A stretch of DNA of 64,000 nt from Microbulbifer sp. MKSA007 (GTDB taxonomy: Bacteria; Pseudomonadota; Gammaproteobacteria; Pseudomonadales; Cellvibrionaceae): NCBI GenBank assembly GCA_032615215.1, contig CP128433.1, forward strand, positions 4,944,501 through 5,008,500. The letters run 5' to 3'. Within the stretch, counting starts at the first letter, position 1. The number at the start of each line of letters is the position of its first letter. A model generated the notes under the pieces. That model made no database searches. It saw only the letters and a program-made list of their open reading frames with translations, and was not told where the DNA came from. Shown here one piece after another: positions 43,554-52,603 of the stretch. Made by a program: the position numbers and the translations under genes.

Positions 43554-44483
43554 ATGGATATTTATAAGATCTTATTATTCGGTATTCTTTTCAGTCTAAT
43601 ACCACCGTGTACAGCTGAAGAAGCTCCTAAAGAAATACAAGTATCGGCAGGAAAGCTTGAAACACTGCCCTCCCTGACACTGGAAGGGCTTGCTGAACGC
43701 CCTATTCGTGTATGGCTGCCTGATCAATATCCCACACAGAAACCCTATGCCGTCCTTTATATACACGATGGACAGATGCTGTTCGACAGTATAACCACCT
43801 GGAATGGTCAGGAGTGGGGCATGGATGAAGTCGCCTCTCGGTTAATAGCAGAAAAGAAGGTACGTCCCTTCATAGTTGTCGCTATCGATAACATTGAGAC
43901 ACTTCGCCACGGTGACTACTTCCCCCAGAAAGCTCGGAGTTTTTTGCCTAAAGAAGCTTCACAGGTCCAACATCCATTTAACCAAGTCGAATTGCGTGGA
44001 GATCTTTACTTACAATTTTTGGTGACCAAGGTTAAACCCTATATTGATAGTCATTACGCTGTGAGTGGTGATCCCAGCGACACCTTTATTGCCGGCGCGA
44101 GTATGGGGGGATTAATATCACTCTATGCGGTCACAGAGTACCCCGAAGTGTTCTCTACGGCTGCAGCTATATCCACCCATTGGCCAGGGATTAACCCCGA
44201 CGACAAACTACCGATAGCTGAGGCTATTCGCGACTATCTAGAGGCAAATTTACCTAAGCCTGGAAGTCACCGATTTTATTTTGACCATGGTACAGAAACC
44301 CTGGATGCTTATTACCCACCTCTGCAACGGACTGTGGATAAAATCATGCGCCAGAAAGGGTATTCCTCTTCAAATTGGCAAACCCAAGTATTTGAGGGTC
44401 ATGCCCATGATGAGAAATCATGGAATTCTAGACTCGATGAAATATTAATATTTCTATTTGGAAACCCTCAAACAGACGCTTAA
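43554..44483 (+). CDS. Secreted esterase (Esterase D-type alpha/beta hydrolase)
   Basis: A 309-residue alpha/beta hydrolase with a signal peptide (LLFGILFSLIPPCTA). Nucleophile Ser183 lies in FIAGASMGGLISLYA; YAVLYIHDGQMLFD precedes it, and the His is likely in FEGHAHDEKSW. The fold is that of Esterase D/Fes-like proteins, so esters such as siderophore, acyl or carbohydrate esters are possible substrates. No siderophore genes are nearby. It is monocistronic, about 100 nt after the DUF5694 gene and co-directional. Confidence 0.82.
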   Translation: MDIYKILLFGILFSLIPPCTAEEAPKEIQVSAGKLETLPSLTLEGLAERPIRVWLPDQYPTQKPYAVLYIHDGQMLFDSITTWNGQEWGMDEVASRLIAEKKVRPFIVVAIDNIETLRHGDYFPQKARSFLPKEASQVQHPFNQVELRGDLYLQFLVTKVKPYIDSHYAVSGDPSDTFIAGASMGGLISLYAVTEYPEVFSTAAAISTHWPGINPDDKLPIAEAIRDYLEANLPKPGSHRFYFDHGTETLDAYYPPLQRTVDKIMRQKGYSSSNWQTQVFEGHAHDEKSWNSRLDEILIFLFGNPQTDA

Positions 44484-44696
44484 ATTACTTTTCTATTTCA
44501 GATGCCGGCGTCTATATAAATAAAAGACATAGTTGCCGGCATTCCAACTTATCCCTTAAGACTACTTTGCTACTTTGTGGCATCCAACAATAGTTCTGCA
44601 ACTACACTTCTCTATCAATCTCCCAATAGTTTTTGGCAGACAAATAACTATTGCGATTGAAGCTTTTTCTAACGCATCACTTCTCCTGCGACAAGA

Positions 44697-45293
44697 ATGA
44701 AACGTAAAAGTCGAACTGTTCTTTTAATACCTGGAATTTTTGATCGAGGAACCTCCTTACTTAGAATGCAGCACGAATTAGCTGCCGAAAATTATGACGT
44801 ACACTATATCCACCTACGCTATAACTCCGGCTGGCATGGTATGGAACACCTTTCGTCCCAGCTTCTCGCAAAATTGGAGCATATCGTAGATAAAGAAACT
44901 ACCTGTACCCTGGTGGGATTCAGCATGGGAGGGATAATCGCTCGGTATTATTTACAATCCCTTAATGGTTTGGAGCGGGTGCATAAATTTATATCAATTT
45001 CCTCTCCCCACCATGGTAGTTACTGGGCAAACTTTCTTCCTTACAAAGGTGGGAAACAATTGCGGATCGGCAGTGATTTTTTACGCGCGTTGAACTTGGG
45101 CATTCAAAAATTGGAGGTTACCGAGCCGGCTTCAATCTGGACACCCTATGACATAACCATTATACCCCATAGTAGTGCTATCCTGGGCTTGGGAACATCC
45201 TACAAAGTTCCAGTGATACTACATCGAATGATGCCGCTAAGTAGCAAGGTAATTTCATTACTAAAACAGGAAATTAAATCAGGATTGGATTAA
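44697..45293 (+). CDS. Lipase-like alpha/beta hydrolase
   Basis: A 198-residue alpha/beta hydrolase with nucleophile Ser76 in LVGFSMGGIIARYYL, an oxyanion segment IPGIFDRGTSLL and a SSPHHGSYWA segment, as in small triacylglycerol-lipase-like proteins (RHY-type). No signal peptide, so cytoplasmic. It lies 56 nt upstream of a PsiE gene in the same direction. Substrate unknown. Confidence 0.78.
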   Translation: MKRKSRTVLLIPGIFDRGTSLLRMQHELAAENYDVHYIHLRYNSGWHGMEHLSSQLLAKLEHIVDKETTCTLVGFSMGGIIARYYLQSLNGLERVHKFISISSPHHGSYWANFLPYKGGKQLRIGSDFLRALNLGIQKLEVTEPASIWTPYDITIIPHSSAILGLGTSYKVPVILHRMMPLSSKVISLLKQEIKSGLD

Positions 45294-45348
45294 GAAGCTC
45301 ACTGACAGAAACTAGCTTTAATTTTATGAGTTTAACGAGAAGTAAGGC

Positions 45349-45801
45349 ATGGACAGCCCAGAAGAAAAAACTTCGATTACAGATAAGGCAATTCACAACT
45401 ACTATCGAAAATTTGAAAGCCTGATTGCCTTAATTTTGACTTTTATTATTGTTGTAATCGTAATAGTCGCGATCAGTCGATTGGGATATTCTGTATACAA
45501 TATGTTACTGGTGGGCATGCAGGACCCTCTGGACCACAAAGTATTTCAAACAATATTTGGCGAGATTATTACTTTACTGATTGCACTGGAATTTAGCCAT
45601 ACACTTCAATATGTAGTTACACGTCAACAGAGTATTATTCAAACCAAAGTTGTCGTACTTATTGCTATTTTGGCTTTATCCAGAAAATTTATTATTTTAG
45701 ATCTGGATAAGGTCAATGCTGGCGAACTTTTGGGGTTATCTACTGCCACTCTCGCGCTGGGCCTTACTTACTTAATATTGAAGCTTAAAAATAGTAACTA
45801 A
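45349..45801 (+). CDS. PsiE-family membrane protein
   Basis: A 150-residue protein with about four hydrophobic segments. The PsiE pattern is visible in FESLIALILTFIIVVIVIVA, then ALEFSHTLQYVV and VVLIAILALSRKFIILDLDK. PsiE is phosphate-starvation-induced in E. coli, with unknown biochemical role. No Pho box was seen, so that regulation is not claimed here. It is convergent with TerC and shares a hairpin with it. Confidence 0.82.
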   Translation: MDSPEEKTSITDKAIHNYYRKFESLIALILTFIIVVIVIVAISRLGYSVYNMLLVGMQDPLDHKVFQTIFGEIITLLIALEFSHTLQYVVTRQQSIIQTKVVVLIAILALSRKFIILDLDKVNAGELLGLSTATLALGLTYLILKLKNSN

Positions 45802-45830
45802 GGGTACTATTGCAAACCAGACAGTAATCC

Positions 45831-45855
45831 GAGGTGGAGGAACACCTCCACCCTC
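45831..45855. terminator. Hairpin between psiE-like and terC genes
   Basis: GAGGTGGAGG pairs with CCTCCACC plus TC across one bulge, with an AACA loop. It sits between convergent stops. No long T run is present, so it is a moderate bidirectional terminator. Confidence 0.5.
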
Positions 45856-45863
45856 TCACTATA

Positions 45864-46622
45864 TTAACTATCTTCACGTAGAGCGTGATGTAACCTTACC
45901 GGTGGGGTCTTACGGACTTTCTTGCTGCGCATACGCAAATTGAGGAACTCCACAGCCATTGAAAACGCCATGGCAAAGTAGATATATCCCTTAGGTACAT
46001 GGACATCAAACCCTTCAACCACCAGAGTTAAGCCCACCATAATTAAGAAGGATAGTGCCAGCATTTTCACGGTAGGATGACGATCAACAAAATCCCCGAT
46101 TGGTTTAGCCGCTACCAACATAACGATTACCGCCAGAATAATCGCTATTGCCATGATTGAGATCTCGTCGACCAATCCGACAGCGGTAATTACAGAATCC
46201 AAGGAAAAGACAATATCCAATAGTGCAATTTGTAGTAGCACCATCCAAAATCCCGCACTACCGAGAGAGGATGCACTCTCCTCCTCGCCCTCGAGACTAT
46301 TATGAATTTCATGGGTAGCTTTAGCGATTAGGAACAGCCCTCCGCCAACCAAAATAATATCGCGACCTGAAATTTCCATGCCATAGATGCTAAATAGTGG
46401 CTCGACCAAGCCCATAATCCATACAATAGAGAAAAGCAGAGCCAACCGGGTCACCATTGCCAGGGTAAGACCAATAAAGCGCGCGGGCTCTCTCTGTTTT
46501 GGAGGCAACCGTCCAACCAAAATGGAGATAAAGATAATATTATCGATGCCCAGCACTATCTCCAGCGCCGCCAACGTGGCCAATGCTATCCAGGCCTCAG
46601 GGCTGGCTATCCATTCAAACAT
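45864..46622 (-). CDS. TerC-family integral membrane protein
   Basis: A 252-residue protein with about seven hydrophobic segments. The TerC signatures LEIVLGIDNIIFISIL and LLDIVFSLDSVITAVG are clear, each with the conserved acidic residue in a membrane helix. TerC/YgdQ-like proteins export or handle metal ions such as manganese; which ion is not known. Monocistronic. Confidence 0.88.
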   Translation of the reverse strand: MFEWIASPEAWIALATLAALEIVLGIDNIIFISILVGRLPPKQREPARFIGLTLAMVTRLALLFSIVWIMGLVEPLFSIYGMEISGRDIILVGGGLFLIAKATHEIHNSLEGEEESASSLGSAGFWMVLLQIALLDIVFSLDSVITAVGLVDEISIMAIAIILAVIVMLVAAKPIGDFVDRHPTVKMLALSFLIMVGLTLVVEGFDVHVPKGYIYFAMAFSMAVEFLNLRMRSKKVRKTPPVRLHHALREDS

Positions 46623-46711
46623 ACGGTCTAATCCTTATATAATTTATTATTTAATAAGCCTTTAATGGACAAATACTTTATTTTTCTATTCTGGCTTTAT
46701 CACTTCAAAAT

Positions 46712-47098
46712 CTAGGTATCTTCCTCCAGCCAAGCTTTCGCCTCAGTTTCTGATTCAAATGTTCGATATTCACCACCAATAAACCAGCCACCTACTTTTC
46801 CGGCGACTTTTAGCCAGCGTTTATCTGAAAGTACGGCAACCCGGTTAAACTCCCGGCCGTATTCAATACCCAATTTAAAATCATCCCAAGCCGCCCGAGG
46901 CTCCCACCCCTCCAATTCTCGAGCATCCATAAATACGTTTATCTTTGGGTGCTCAACTTTTTCTATTGCTGCGGTCAACATTGGCACCATGGTTTCGTAA
47001 TCATCATGGGTCAACTTACCACGGGCCTTCACAGTAAGGAAAATATAATCGGATTTCTGTTCCAAACCGATAGACACACCATGGGACGTAACAGTCAT
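46712..47098 (-). CDS. STAS/SEC14-like (SpoIIAA-like) protein
   Basis: A 128-residue soluble protein. The pattern ARGKLTHDDYETMVPML, INVFMDARELEGWEPRAAWD and RVAVLSDKRWLKVAGKVGGW belongs to the SpoIIAA-like STAS/SEC14 family. Such proteins bind small hydrophobic ligands or partners. There is no kinase or sigma-factor neighbour. Role unknown. Confidence 0.8.
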   Translation of the reverse strand: MTVTSHGVSIGLEQKSDYIFLTVKARGKLTHDDYETMVPMLTAAIEKVEHPKINVFMDARELEGWEPRAAWDDFKLGIEYGREFNRVAVLSDKRWLKVAGKVGGWFIGGEYRTFESETEAKAWLEEDT

Positions 47099-47239
47099 AA
47101 GACACCTGTAAATCTTTTACGAATTATCACTACATAATCCATACTTTAGTCATCGAAAAAGCCATAAATCTATGAGTTAAGATAACAAGAACATATTAAT
47201 TGAAAAGCGATAGATTTAAGTATTTGAATGGCTACTCTC

Positions 47240-47644
47240 TTACAAGCTGATAGTATCAGAACCGCCGCCATCAAACTGCACCAGACAGAACTCATTTCCA
47301 AAGGGGTCAGTTAATGAAGCCTTAACTCCCCATTCTTTTTGCTGAATTCCACCCTGTATCTGTCCACCAGCATCGACCACCTGCTCTATTGCCAGAAGCA
47401 AATCCTCTACAACAATATCCATATTTACTGGCGTCCAGTGCCGATCATAGCTACCTATATTTTTTTTACTGTTTATCGGCCAGATCCCCGAATCCCTTTG
47501 CTGTAGAAATATAGGCACAGTGCCACCGAGCATCTCAATCATATCCGTTCCCAGGCGGCGACCTTCGTAGAGGCCAAATGCATCTCGATAAAAATTGATC
47601 GCCCGGTTTAAGTCATCGACATCAATGTTGAGAAGTACTTGCAT
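47240..47644 (-). CDS. VOC-family protein
   Basis: A 134-residue single VOC module beginning LLNIDVDDLNRAINFYRDAF. The C-terminus is LTDPFGNEFCLVQF, in which the glutamate is a usual metal position. ATG 47644 is used because the upstream extension (to 47824) overlaps the next gene and is not VOC-like. Substrate unknown. It is downstream of the DUF2007 gene with a 28-nt gap, so they may be co-transcribed. Confidence 0.8.
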   Translation of the reverse strand: MQVLLNIDVDDLNRAINFYRDAFGLYEGRRLGTDMIEMLGGTVPIFLQQRDSGIWPINSKKNIGSYDRHWTPVNMDIVVEDLLLAIEQVVDAGGQIQGGIQQKEWGVKASLTDPFGNEFCLVQFDGGGSDTISL

Positions 47645-47672
47645 TGTGATATGCGACCCACAAAACTCCGCT

Positions 47673-47984
47673 TTAGTCAGCTCCTGCTGACTTGGGTTCT
47701 CCACATTGCCAGCAGTAATCAAAAGCTGCACCGTTATCTTCCCCACATGCCTGGCAGAACCAGCTATTCGAATCCACCTCAGCCTCAGCCAGGACCTGTC
47801 GGGCTCGATCCAAATCGCGGTCACGCTCTAACCATAATTCTGGCCAAACCTGGTTAGGGGCTAATTCACCAGTAGCCCCCTGGGCATATTCGTTTTTTAA
47901 TTGTGTTTTTATTCCCGCAACTTCAAGTCGACTCTTTGCCAACTCAACCAGCAAACGGTTTTCATGGGTATAAATAAGTTTCAT
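47673..47984 (-). CDS. DUF2007 protein with C-terminal zinc ribbon
   Basis: A 103-residue protein. The N-terminal DUF2007 domain (KLIYTHENRLLVELAKSRLE) is thought to be a signal-transducing module. The C-terminus holds two CxxC pairs (FCQACGED and YCWQCGEP), a RanBP2-like zinc ribbon. ATG 47984 is used (minus strand). Role unknown. Confidence 0.8.
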   Translation of the reverse strand: MKLIYTHENRLLVELAKSRLEVAGIKTQLKNEYAQGATGELAPNQVWPELWLERDRDLDRARQVLAEAEVDSNSWFCQACGEDNGAAFDYCWQCGEPKSAGAD

Positions 47985-48080
47985 AATTGGGCCGCACAAA
48001 TATCAGGAATCCCCAGATTACACAGCTATAAATCTGCAAACAAACCCTGCTTCTGCCAAGCCGGCAATTCCTGAAAATTC

Positions 48081-48479
48081 TCAGCGCACACCGATCAAAC
48101 CACAGTTTTCATATTCACAGTATTTCTCTTCTCCAACCGTAATGATCTCCAGAATAGACTCTACGGAGTCAACTGCTGAACGGCTGTTCAATAGAATTCT
48201 GCCTGAGCGATTGGCAATATATTCAAGGACAACTTTTCCTTTTCTATTGCGGTGCTCAGCAATTTTCTGACCTTTTCTGACTTGATCACCACGATTGACA
48301 AATAGCCTGATCCACTCTCTTTGCCTCTGCTTGAGATTGTTATTGTGAGACATACCGGTATAAATTTTTTCTGCGCTAACAAGCCCTGCTATTTCGCCAA
48401 AAATTGGCGCTTTTTCAGCATGGGCATAGGTCGCACCAATGGCACTTAAAGCCACAAATAGAACGGTAGTTTTGTTCAA
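48081..48479 (-). CDS. Small secreted protein with lipoyl/barrel-sandwich-like domain
   Basis: A 132-residue protein with a signal peptide (TTVLFVALSAIGATYAHA). The segment VNRGDQVRKGQKIAEHRNRK then VLEYIANRSGRILL has the spacing of a biotinyl/lipoyl-like hairpin, similar to membrane-fusion proteins or the C-terminus of AstE-like proteins. It has no helical arm. Two cysteines near the end (YCEYENCG) may form a disulfide. Periplasmic location is likely; function unknown. Confidence 0.55.
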   Translation of the reverse strand: MNKTTVLFVALSAIGATYAHAEKAPIFGEIAGLVSAEKIYTGMSHNNNLKQRQREWIRLFVNRGDQVRKGQKIAEHRNRKGKVVLEYIANRSGRILLNSRSAVDSVESILEIITVGEEKYCEYENCGLIGVR

Positions 48480-48714
48480 ATCAGCACCCCTACACGCTAT
48501 AAAACTCGTGAACTGGAATACTCATATCCTGAAAATGTCGCCCCAAACTTTTCTCAGGGCAATAAGTTAGGTATAGCTGACTAGATAATTCACGCCAGAA
48601 AATCCACTGCGCGTCGATCCGGCAGCTGGTATGGAGGTAGAGGGAGATAAACACTGACTACACCGGAGCCCTGTATGTCTAGTGGTAATTCCGGCGTGAG
48701 TGGGAAAAATGCAT

Positions 48715-48736
48715 GAGGACCGGGAGTCCGGCCCTC
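48715..48736 (-). terminator. Hairpin downstream of PuuC-like gene
   Basis: GAGGACCGG / CCGGCCCTC with a GAGT loop and one mismatch lies just after the aldehyde dehydrogenase stop on the minus strand; a T5 run follows about 5 nt after the stem. Confidence 0.45.
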
Positions 48737-48748
48737 AAATCTGAGAAG

Positions 48749-50257
48749 CTAACTCAAATCAATCCAGGTGGACTTGAGTTCACAGTACTTATCCAGCGCA
48801 TGTAGCGACTTATCGCGGCCATTTCCAGACTGCTTAAAACCGCCAAATGGTACAGTGATATCACCGCCAAAATAGTTATTTACCCAAACAGAGCCGGCGT
48901 ATATATCCCGGGCCATACGGTGGGCACGCCCCAGGTTATTGGTCCAGATACCCGCCGCCAGGCCGTAGATTGAGTCGTTGGCAATGGCGAGTGCTTCTTC
49001 CTCTGTCTCGAACTCGATAACAGACAGTACCGGGCCAAAGATTTCTTCACGGGCGATCGTCATGTCACCGGTGACACCGCGAAATACCGTTGGCTCATAG
49101 TAGTAACCGCCTGCTACTTCATCTACCGGTTTGCCGCCGCAAACCAATTGGGCACCCTGCTCCAGGCCCTTGGCCACGTAAAATTCAACCGTATCAAACT
49201 GGCTGCGATCGATCAGGGCACCCATACGGGTAATTGGGTTTTGCGGATGCCCGGGCTTAAAGCACTCTGCCGCTTTAGCCACCTTTTGAATAAATTCATC
49301 GGCAATAGATTTTTCAACCAGCAGACGCGATCCGGCGGTACAGGTCTCCCCCTGGTTGTAGAAAATGGCCAGGGCCGCAGCTTCTGCCGCCTTATCCAGA
49401 TCTGCATCGGCAAATACAATATTCGGGCTTTTACCGCCGAGCTCAAGGAAAGTACGCTTGAGGTTGGACTGACCTGAGTACTCGGTCAGGGTTTTGCCTA
49501 CTTCGGTGGAGCCTGTAAAGGTCAGGCAATCGATATCCATATGCAGACCCAAGGCCTTGCCCAAGCTACTTCCCGGTCCCGGTAGCACATTTAACACGCC
49601 ATCCGGCAGGCCTGCTTCCTTAGCCAGGCCCGCCAGCTTAATCGCTGTCAGCGGTGTGTTAGACGCGGGCTTCAGGATAACGCTGTTGCCGGTGGCCAGG
49701 GCCGGCCCCAGTTTCCAGGCGGTGGTGGATAAAGGGAAGTTCCAGGGCACAATGGCAGCCACCACCCCCAGAGGCATACGGGTAACCAAGCCCAGCTCAC
49801 CGGGGCCGGTCGGGGCCACTTCATCGTAAATCTTGTCGATTGCTTCACCGCTCCAACGAATCGTAGTGGCCGCTCCAGGGACATCCACGGCCATGGTATC
49901 GCCAATCGGCTTACCCGCATCGAGGCTCTCGAGCAGGGCAATTTCCACCAGGTTCTCTTCAATCAACTCTGCAAAGCGCACCATAATTTTTTTGCGCTGC
50001 ATTGGCGGCATTTTCGACCAGACGCCAGACTCAAAGGTTTCCCGAGCCACCTTTACCACCAAGTCCGCATCATTTGGACCGCAACTGGCAATTTGCGCCA
50101 GCTCTTCACCATTTGCGGGATTAAAAGTGGCGCGAGTTTCACCGGAGAGGGCATCGGCATAGCTGCCATTGATAAAGGCACGGCCCTCGATCTTCAGTGA
50201 GGCCGCCAGAGCCTGCCATTCCTGCAGGTTTTGGGGGATATTATTTTTCGCTGACAT
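48749..50257 (-). CDS. puuC: PuuC-like aldehyde dehydrogenase
   Basis: A 502-residue aldehyde dehydrogenase that resembles E. coli PuuC: IVPWNFPLSTTAWKLGPALA, FLELGGKSPNIVFADADLD, nucleophile Cys306 in IFYNQGETCTAGSRLL, and the C-terminal FGGFKQSGNGRDKSLHALDK. PuuC oxidises gamma-glutamyl-gamma-aminobutyraldehyde in putrescine degradation and other aldehydes. No other puu gene is near, so the role is inferred. ATG 50257 is chosen with GAGGTG upstream. It follows the FAH hydrolase gene (86-nt gap), which may be co-transcribed. Confidence 0.85.
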   Translation of the reverse strand: MSAKNNIPQNLQEWQALAASLKIEGRAFINGSYADALSGETRATFNPANGEELAQIASCGPNDADLVVKVARETFESGVWSKMPPMQRKKIMVRFAELIEENLVEIALLESLDAGKPIGDTMAVDVPGAATTIRWSGEAIDKIYDEVAPTGPGELGLVTRMPLGVVAAIVPWNFPLSTTAWKLGPALATGNSVILKPASNTPLTAIKLAGLAKEAGLPDGVLNVLPGPGSSLGKALGLHMDIDCLTFTGSTEVGKTLTEYSGQSNLKRTFLELGGKSPNIVFADADLDKAAEAAALAIFYNQGETCTAGSRLLVEKSIADEFIQKVAKAAECFKPGHPQNPITRMGALIDRSQFDTVEFYVAKGLEQGAQLVCGGKPVDEVAGGYYYEPTVFRGVTGDMTIAREEIFGPVLSVIEFETEEEALAIANDSIYGLAAGIWTNNLGRAHRMARDIYAGSVWVNNYFGGDITVPFGGFKQSGNGRDKSLHALDKYCELKSTWIDLS

Positions 50258-50305
50258 GACACACCTCATTTAATTTGGAGATAGTTTTCCCGGTTATATC
50301 GAAAA

Positions 50306-50315
50306 TGTGATCACA
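50306..50315. promoter_or_regulatory. Palindrome TGTGATCACA upstream of PuuC-like gene
   Basis: A perfect 10-bp palindrome between the FAH and PuuC-like genes. It is too short for a CRP site (no 6-bp spacer) but the flanks (AAAA before, AATC after) are AT-rich. It shares TGATCACAAA with the region at 29968-29979, so a common regulator is possible. Confidence 0.35.
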
Positions 50316-50343
50316 AATCAAAGAGTCATATCATAGTCGCGAA

Positions 50344-51006
50344 TTAGGCCACCTGCGTTTCCACACGCAGCCAATCATCTTCCAACTGCATTGCCAGATT
50401 ATCGCCGTGGTGTAATTCGCCCACTCCCGCCGGTGTGCCCGTCAAAACCACATCGCCGGGTTCGAGCGTAAAGTAACTGCTGACATAGGCCACCAGATCG
50501 AGAATTGGTGTCAGCATATTTTCGGTTTTACCCCGCTGGCGCAGTTCACCGTTCAGCCATAGGGAATAGCTGAGCTTGTCCCAGTCCGGCAACCAATCGA
50601 GTTTCACAAAGGGAGAAAGTGGACATGACTTATCGAACCCCTTGGCCTTTTCCCAAGGATGTCCCGCTTTTTTCAGCTTCGCTTGGAGGTCACGCAAAGT
50701 TAAATCCAGGGAGAGGCCCAAGCCTGCTATTGCCCCGGGGACTTCTGCCACGTTGGCATTACTCAAGCGTTTACCAATCAACAGGGCAAGCTCCCCTTCA
50801 AAGTGGCAACTGCCGCGCCCCACTGGTAAATGGATGGTTTCTACCATAGGTACCGCGGCTGTTGCCGGCTTGATAAATAGCAGGGGTTCTTCTGGCACCG
50901 GATTATTTAACTCCGCCGCGTGGTCTGCGTAATTGCGCCCCACACAGACAACCTTCCCCAAACCAAACGGTACTTCACTGCCACAGGTAAATTGATGTTG
51001 GTACAT
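50344..51006 (-). CDS. Fumarylacetoacetate hydrolase-family protein (YcgM-like)
   Basis: A 220-residue FAH-fold enzyme beginning KVVCVGRNYADHAAELNNPV with LLFIKPATAAVPM, and carrying the metal site in FEGELALLIGKR and LSLDLTLRDLQ. C-terminal VVLTGTPAGVGELHHGD is the family end. Members are acylpyruvases or oxaloacetate decarboxylases. No aromatic-degradation genes are nearby. It is divergent from serA. Confidence 0.85.
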   Translation of the reverse strand: MYQHQFTCGSEVPFGLGKVVCVGRNYADHAAELNNPVPEEPLLFIKPATAAVPMVETIHLPVGRGSCHFEGELALLIGKRLSNANVAEVPGAIAGLGLSLDLTLRDLQAKLKKAGHPWEKAKGFDKSCPLSPFVKLDWLPDWDKLSYSLWLNGELRQRGKTENMLTPILDLVAYVSSYFTLEPGDVVLTGTPAGVGELHHGDNLAMQLEDDWLRVETQVA

Positions 51007-51156
51007 AGATAAACAAGATAGTTAGGATAGAAATTTCGAATAAAGCCTTGGAGGCTGCATGTGCTATGATCGCGCCTTCGCCAAAATTGCGGCACCCCCG
51101 AAGAAGTGATCTAAGCACTTTGCACCTGTTATTCGCACTCAGTGAAGAGATAGTTT

Positions 51157-52404
51157 ATGGCTCCGCACAGTTCCGATCAAAAGAAGTCCCTGCAAAAAGA
51201 TAAAATCCGCATCCTGTTGCTGGAGGGCGTACACCAGTCCGCCGTCGACTTACTCAGCTCCCGAGGCTACACCAATGTGGAGTACCTCAAGACCTCCCTG
51301 CCTGAAGATCAATTGATCGAGAAAATTGCCGATGCGCACTTTATCGGTATTCGCTCGCGTACCCAGTTAACCCGCAAAGTGTTGGAACACGCGTCCAAGC
51401 TGGTAGCCGTAGGCTGTTTTTGCATCGGCACCAATCAGGTGGATTTACAGGCGGCGACGGAACTGGGTATCGCGGTATTTAATGCGCCCTACTCCAATAC
51501 TCGCAGCGTTGCCGAGCTGATTATTGCCGAAACTATTTTTATGCTGCGCGGTATTCCAGAGAAAAATGCTGTGTGTCATCGCGGCGGCTGGCAGAAGTCA
51601 GCGGTGAGCTCATATGAGGCCCGGGGCAAAACCTTGGGCATTATCGGCTACGGCGCTATCGGCTCCCAGGTTTCTGTTATGGCCGAAGCTATCGGGATGC
51701 GAGTCAGATTCTACGATGTGATTACCAAGTTGCCGCTGGGCAATGCCACCCAAGTAAACTCACTTCCGGAATTGTTGGCGGAATCCGATGTGGTCTCCCT
51801 GCATGTACCAGAGTTGCCTTCCACCAAAATGATGATGGGCCCCGAGCAGATCGCGCAGATGAAGCCCGGCAGTATTCTCCTCAATGCCTCTCGCGGCACT
51901 GTGGTAGATATTGATGCCTTGGCAGAAGCACTGAAGAGCAATCACCTGGCCGGTGCGGCAATCGATGTCTTCCCGGTTGAGCCCCGTGGCAACAGCGACG
52001 AATTCGTCTCTCCCCTACGCGGAATCGATAAGGCGCTGCTGACCCCTCACGTAGGTGGCTCCACTGTGGAGGCCCAGGAGAATATCGGTACAGAAGTATC
52101 GGAGAAACTCGCTCACTACTCCGACAACGGCACCACCACCAGTTCTGTGAACTTCCCGGAAGTTGCACTGCCCGGTCACCTGGATACCCACCGCCTGCTG
52201 CATATTCACAAGAATGTGCCCGGTGTACTGAGCGCCATCAACCAGGTGTTCTCAGAAAATGCCATCAATATCTCCGCACAGTTCCTGCAAACCAATGAGA
52301 CAGTGGGCTATGTAGTGATCGATGTGGACGCAGAGTATTCTGATCTGGCACTGGAAAAATTGAAGAGTATCCCCGGCACCCTGCGCTGCCGCGTGCTTTT
52401 CTAA
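51157..52404 (+). CDS. serA: D-3-phosphoglycerate dehydrogenase
   Basis: A 415-residue enzyme that commits 3-phosphoglycerate to serine synthesis. The Rossmann motif is LGIIGYGAIGSQV. The catalytic segments are NASRGTVVDIDAL and LTPHVGGST (His), with the conserved VEPRG near it. The C-terminal ~75 residues are an ACT domain (VPGVLSAINQVFSENAINIS), which binds serine for feedback inhibition. Length and layout match E. coli SerA. Monocistronic with a hairpin downstream; divergent from the FAH gene. Confidence 0.96.
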   Translation: MAPHSSDQKKSLQKDKIRILLLEGVHQSAVDLLSSRGYTNVEYLKTSLPEDQLIEKIADAHFIGIRSRTQLTRKVLEHASKLVAVGCFCIGTNQVDLQAATELGIAVFNAPYSNTRSVAELIIAETIFMLRGIPEKNAVCHRGGWQKSAVSSYEARGKTLGIIGYGAIGSQVSVMAEAIGMRVRFYDVITKLPLGNATQVNSLPELLAESDVVSLHVPELPSTKMMMGPEQIAQMKPGSILLNASRGTVVDIDALAEALKSNHLAGAAIDVFPVEPRGNSDEFVSPLRGIDKALLTPHVGGSTVEAQENIGTEVSEKLAHYSDNGTTTSSVNFPEVALPGHLDTHRLLHIHKNVPGVLSAINQVFSENAINISAQFLQTNETVGYVVIDVDAEYSDLALEKLKSIPGTLRCRVLF

Positions 52405-52416
52405 GCCTTTCGGTCG

Positions 52417-52444
52417 TTGGCGGGTACCCACAAATACCCGCCAA
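52417..52444 (+). terminator. Hairpin after serA
   Basis: A perfect 10-bp stem TTGGCGGGTA / TACCCGCCAA with an 8-nt loop lies 12 nt after the serA stop. No T tract follows, so termination is probable but not certain. Confidence 0.55.
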
Positions 52445-52603
52445 TGACACGCCAATCGGAGCCTTCCTCGCGGTAAAAAAGATTGATCCCCCCGGCCACC
52501 GCTTCTACAATGGCCAGACCTATTCTTTTGCTTCAGGCCCAGGTGACCACATCCACGTGCCACCCCTGAACCAAAGCCAGAGTTATCCACAGCAGGTGCT
52601 CCC

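Noticed and set aside
50306..50315. CRP site at TGTGATCACA
   Set aside because: A CRP site needs a 6-bp spacer between TGTGA and TCACA; here the halves touch, so I list it only as a palindrome.
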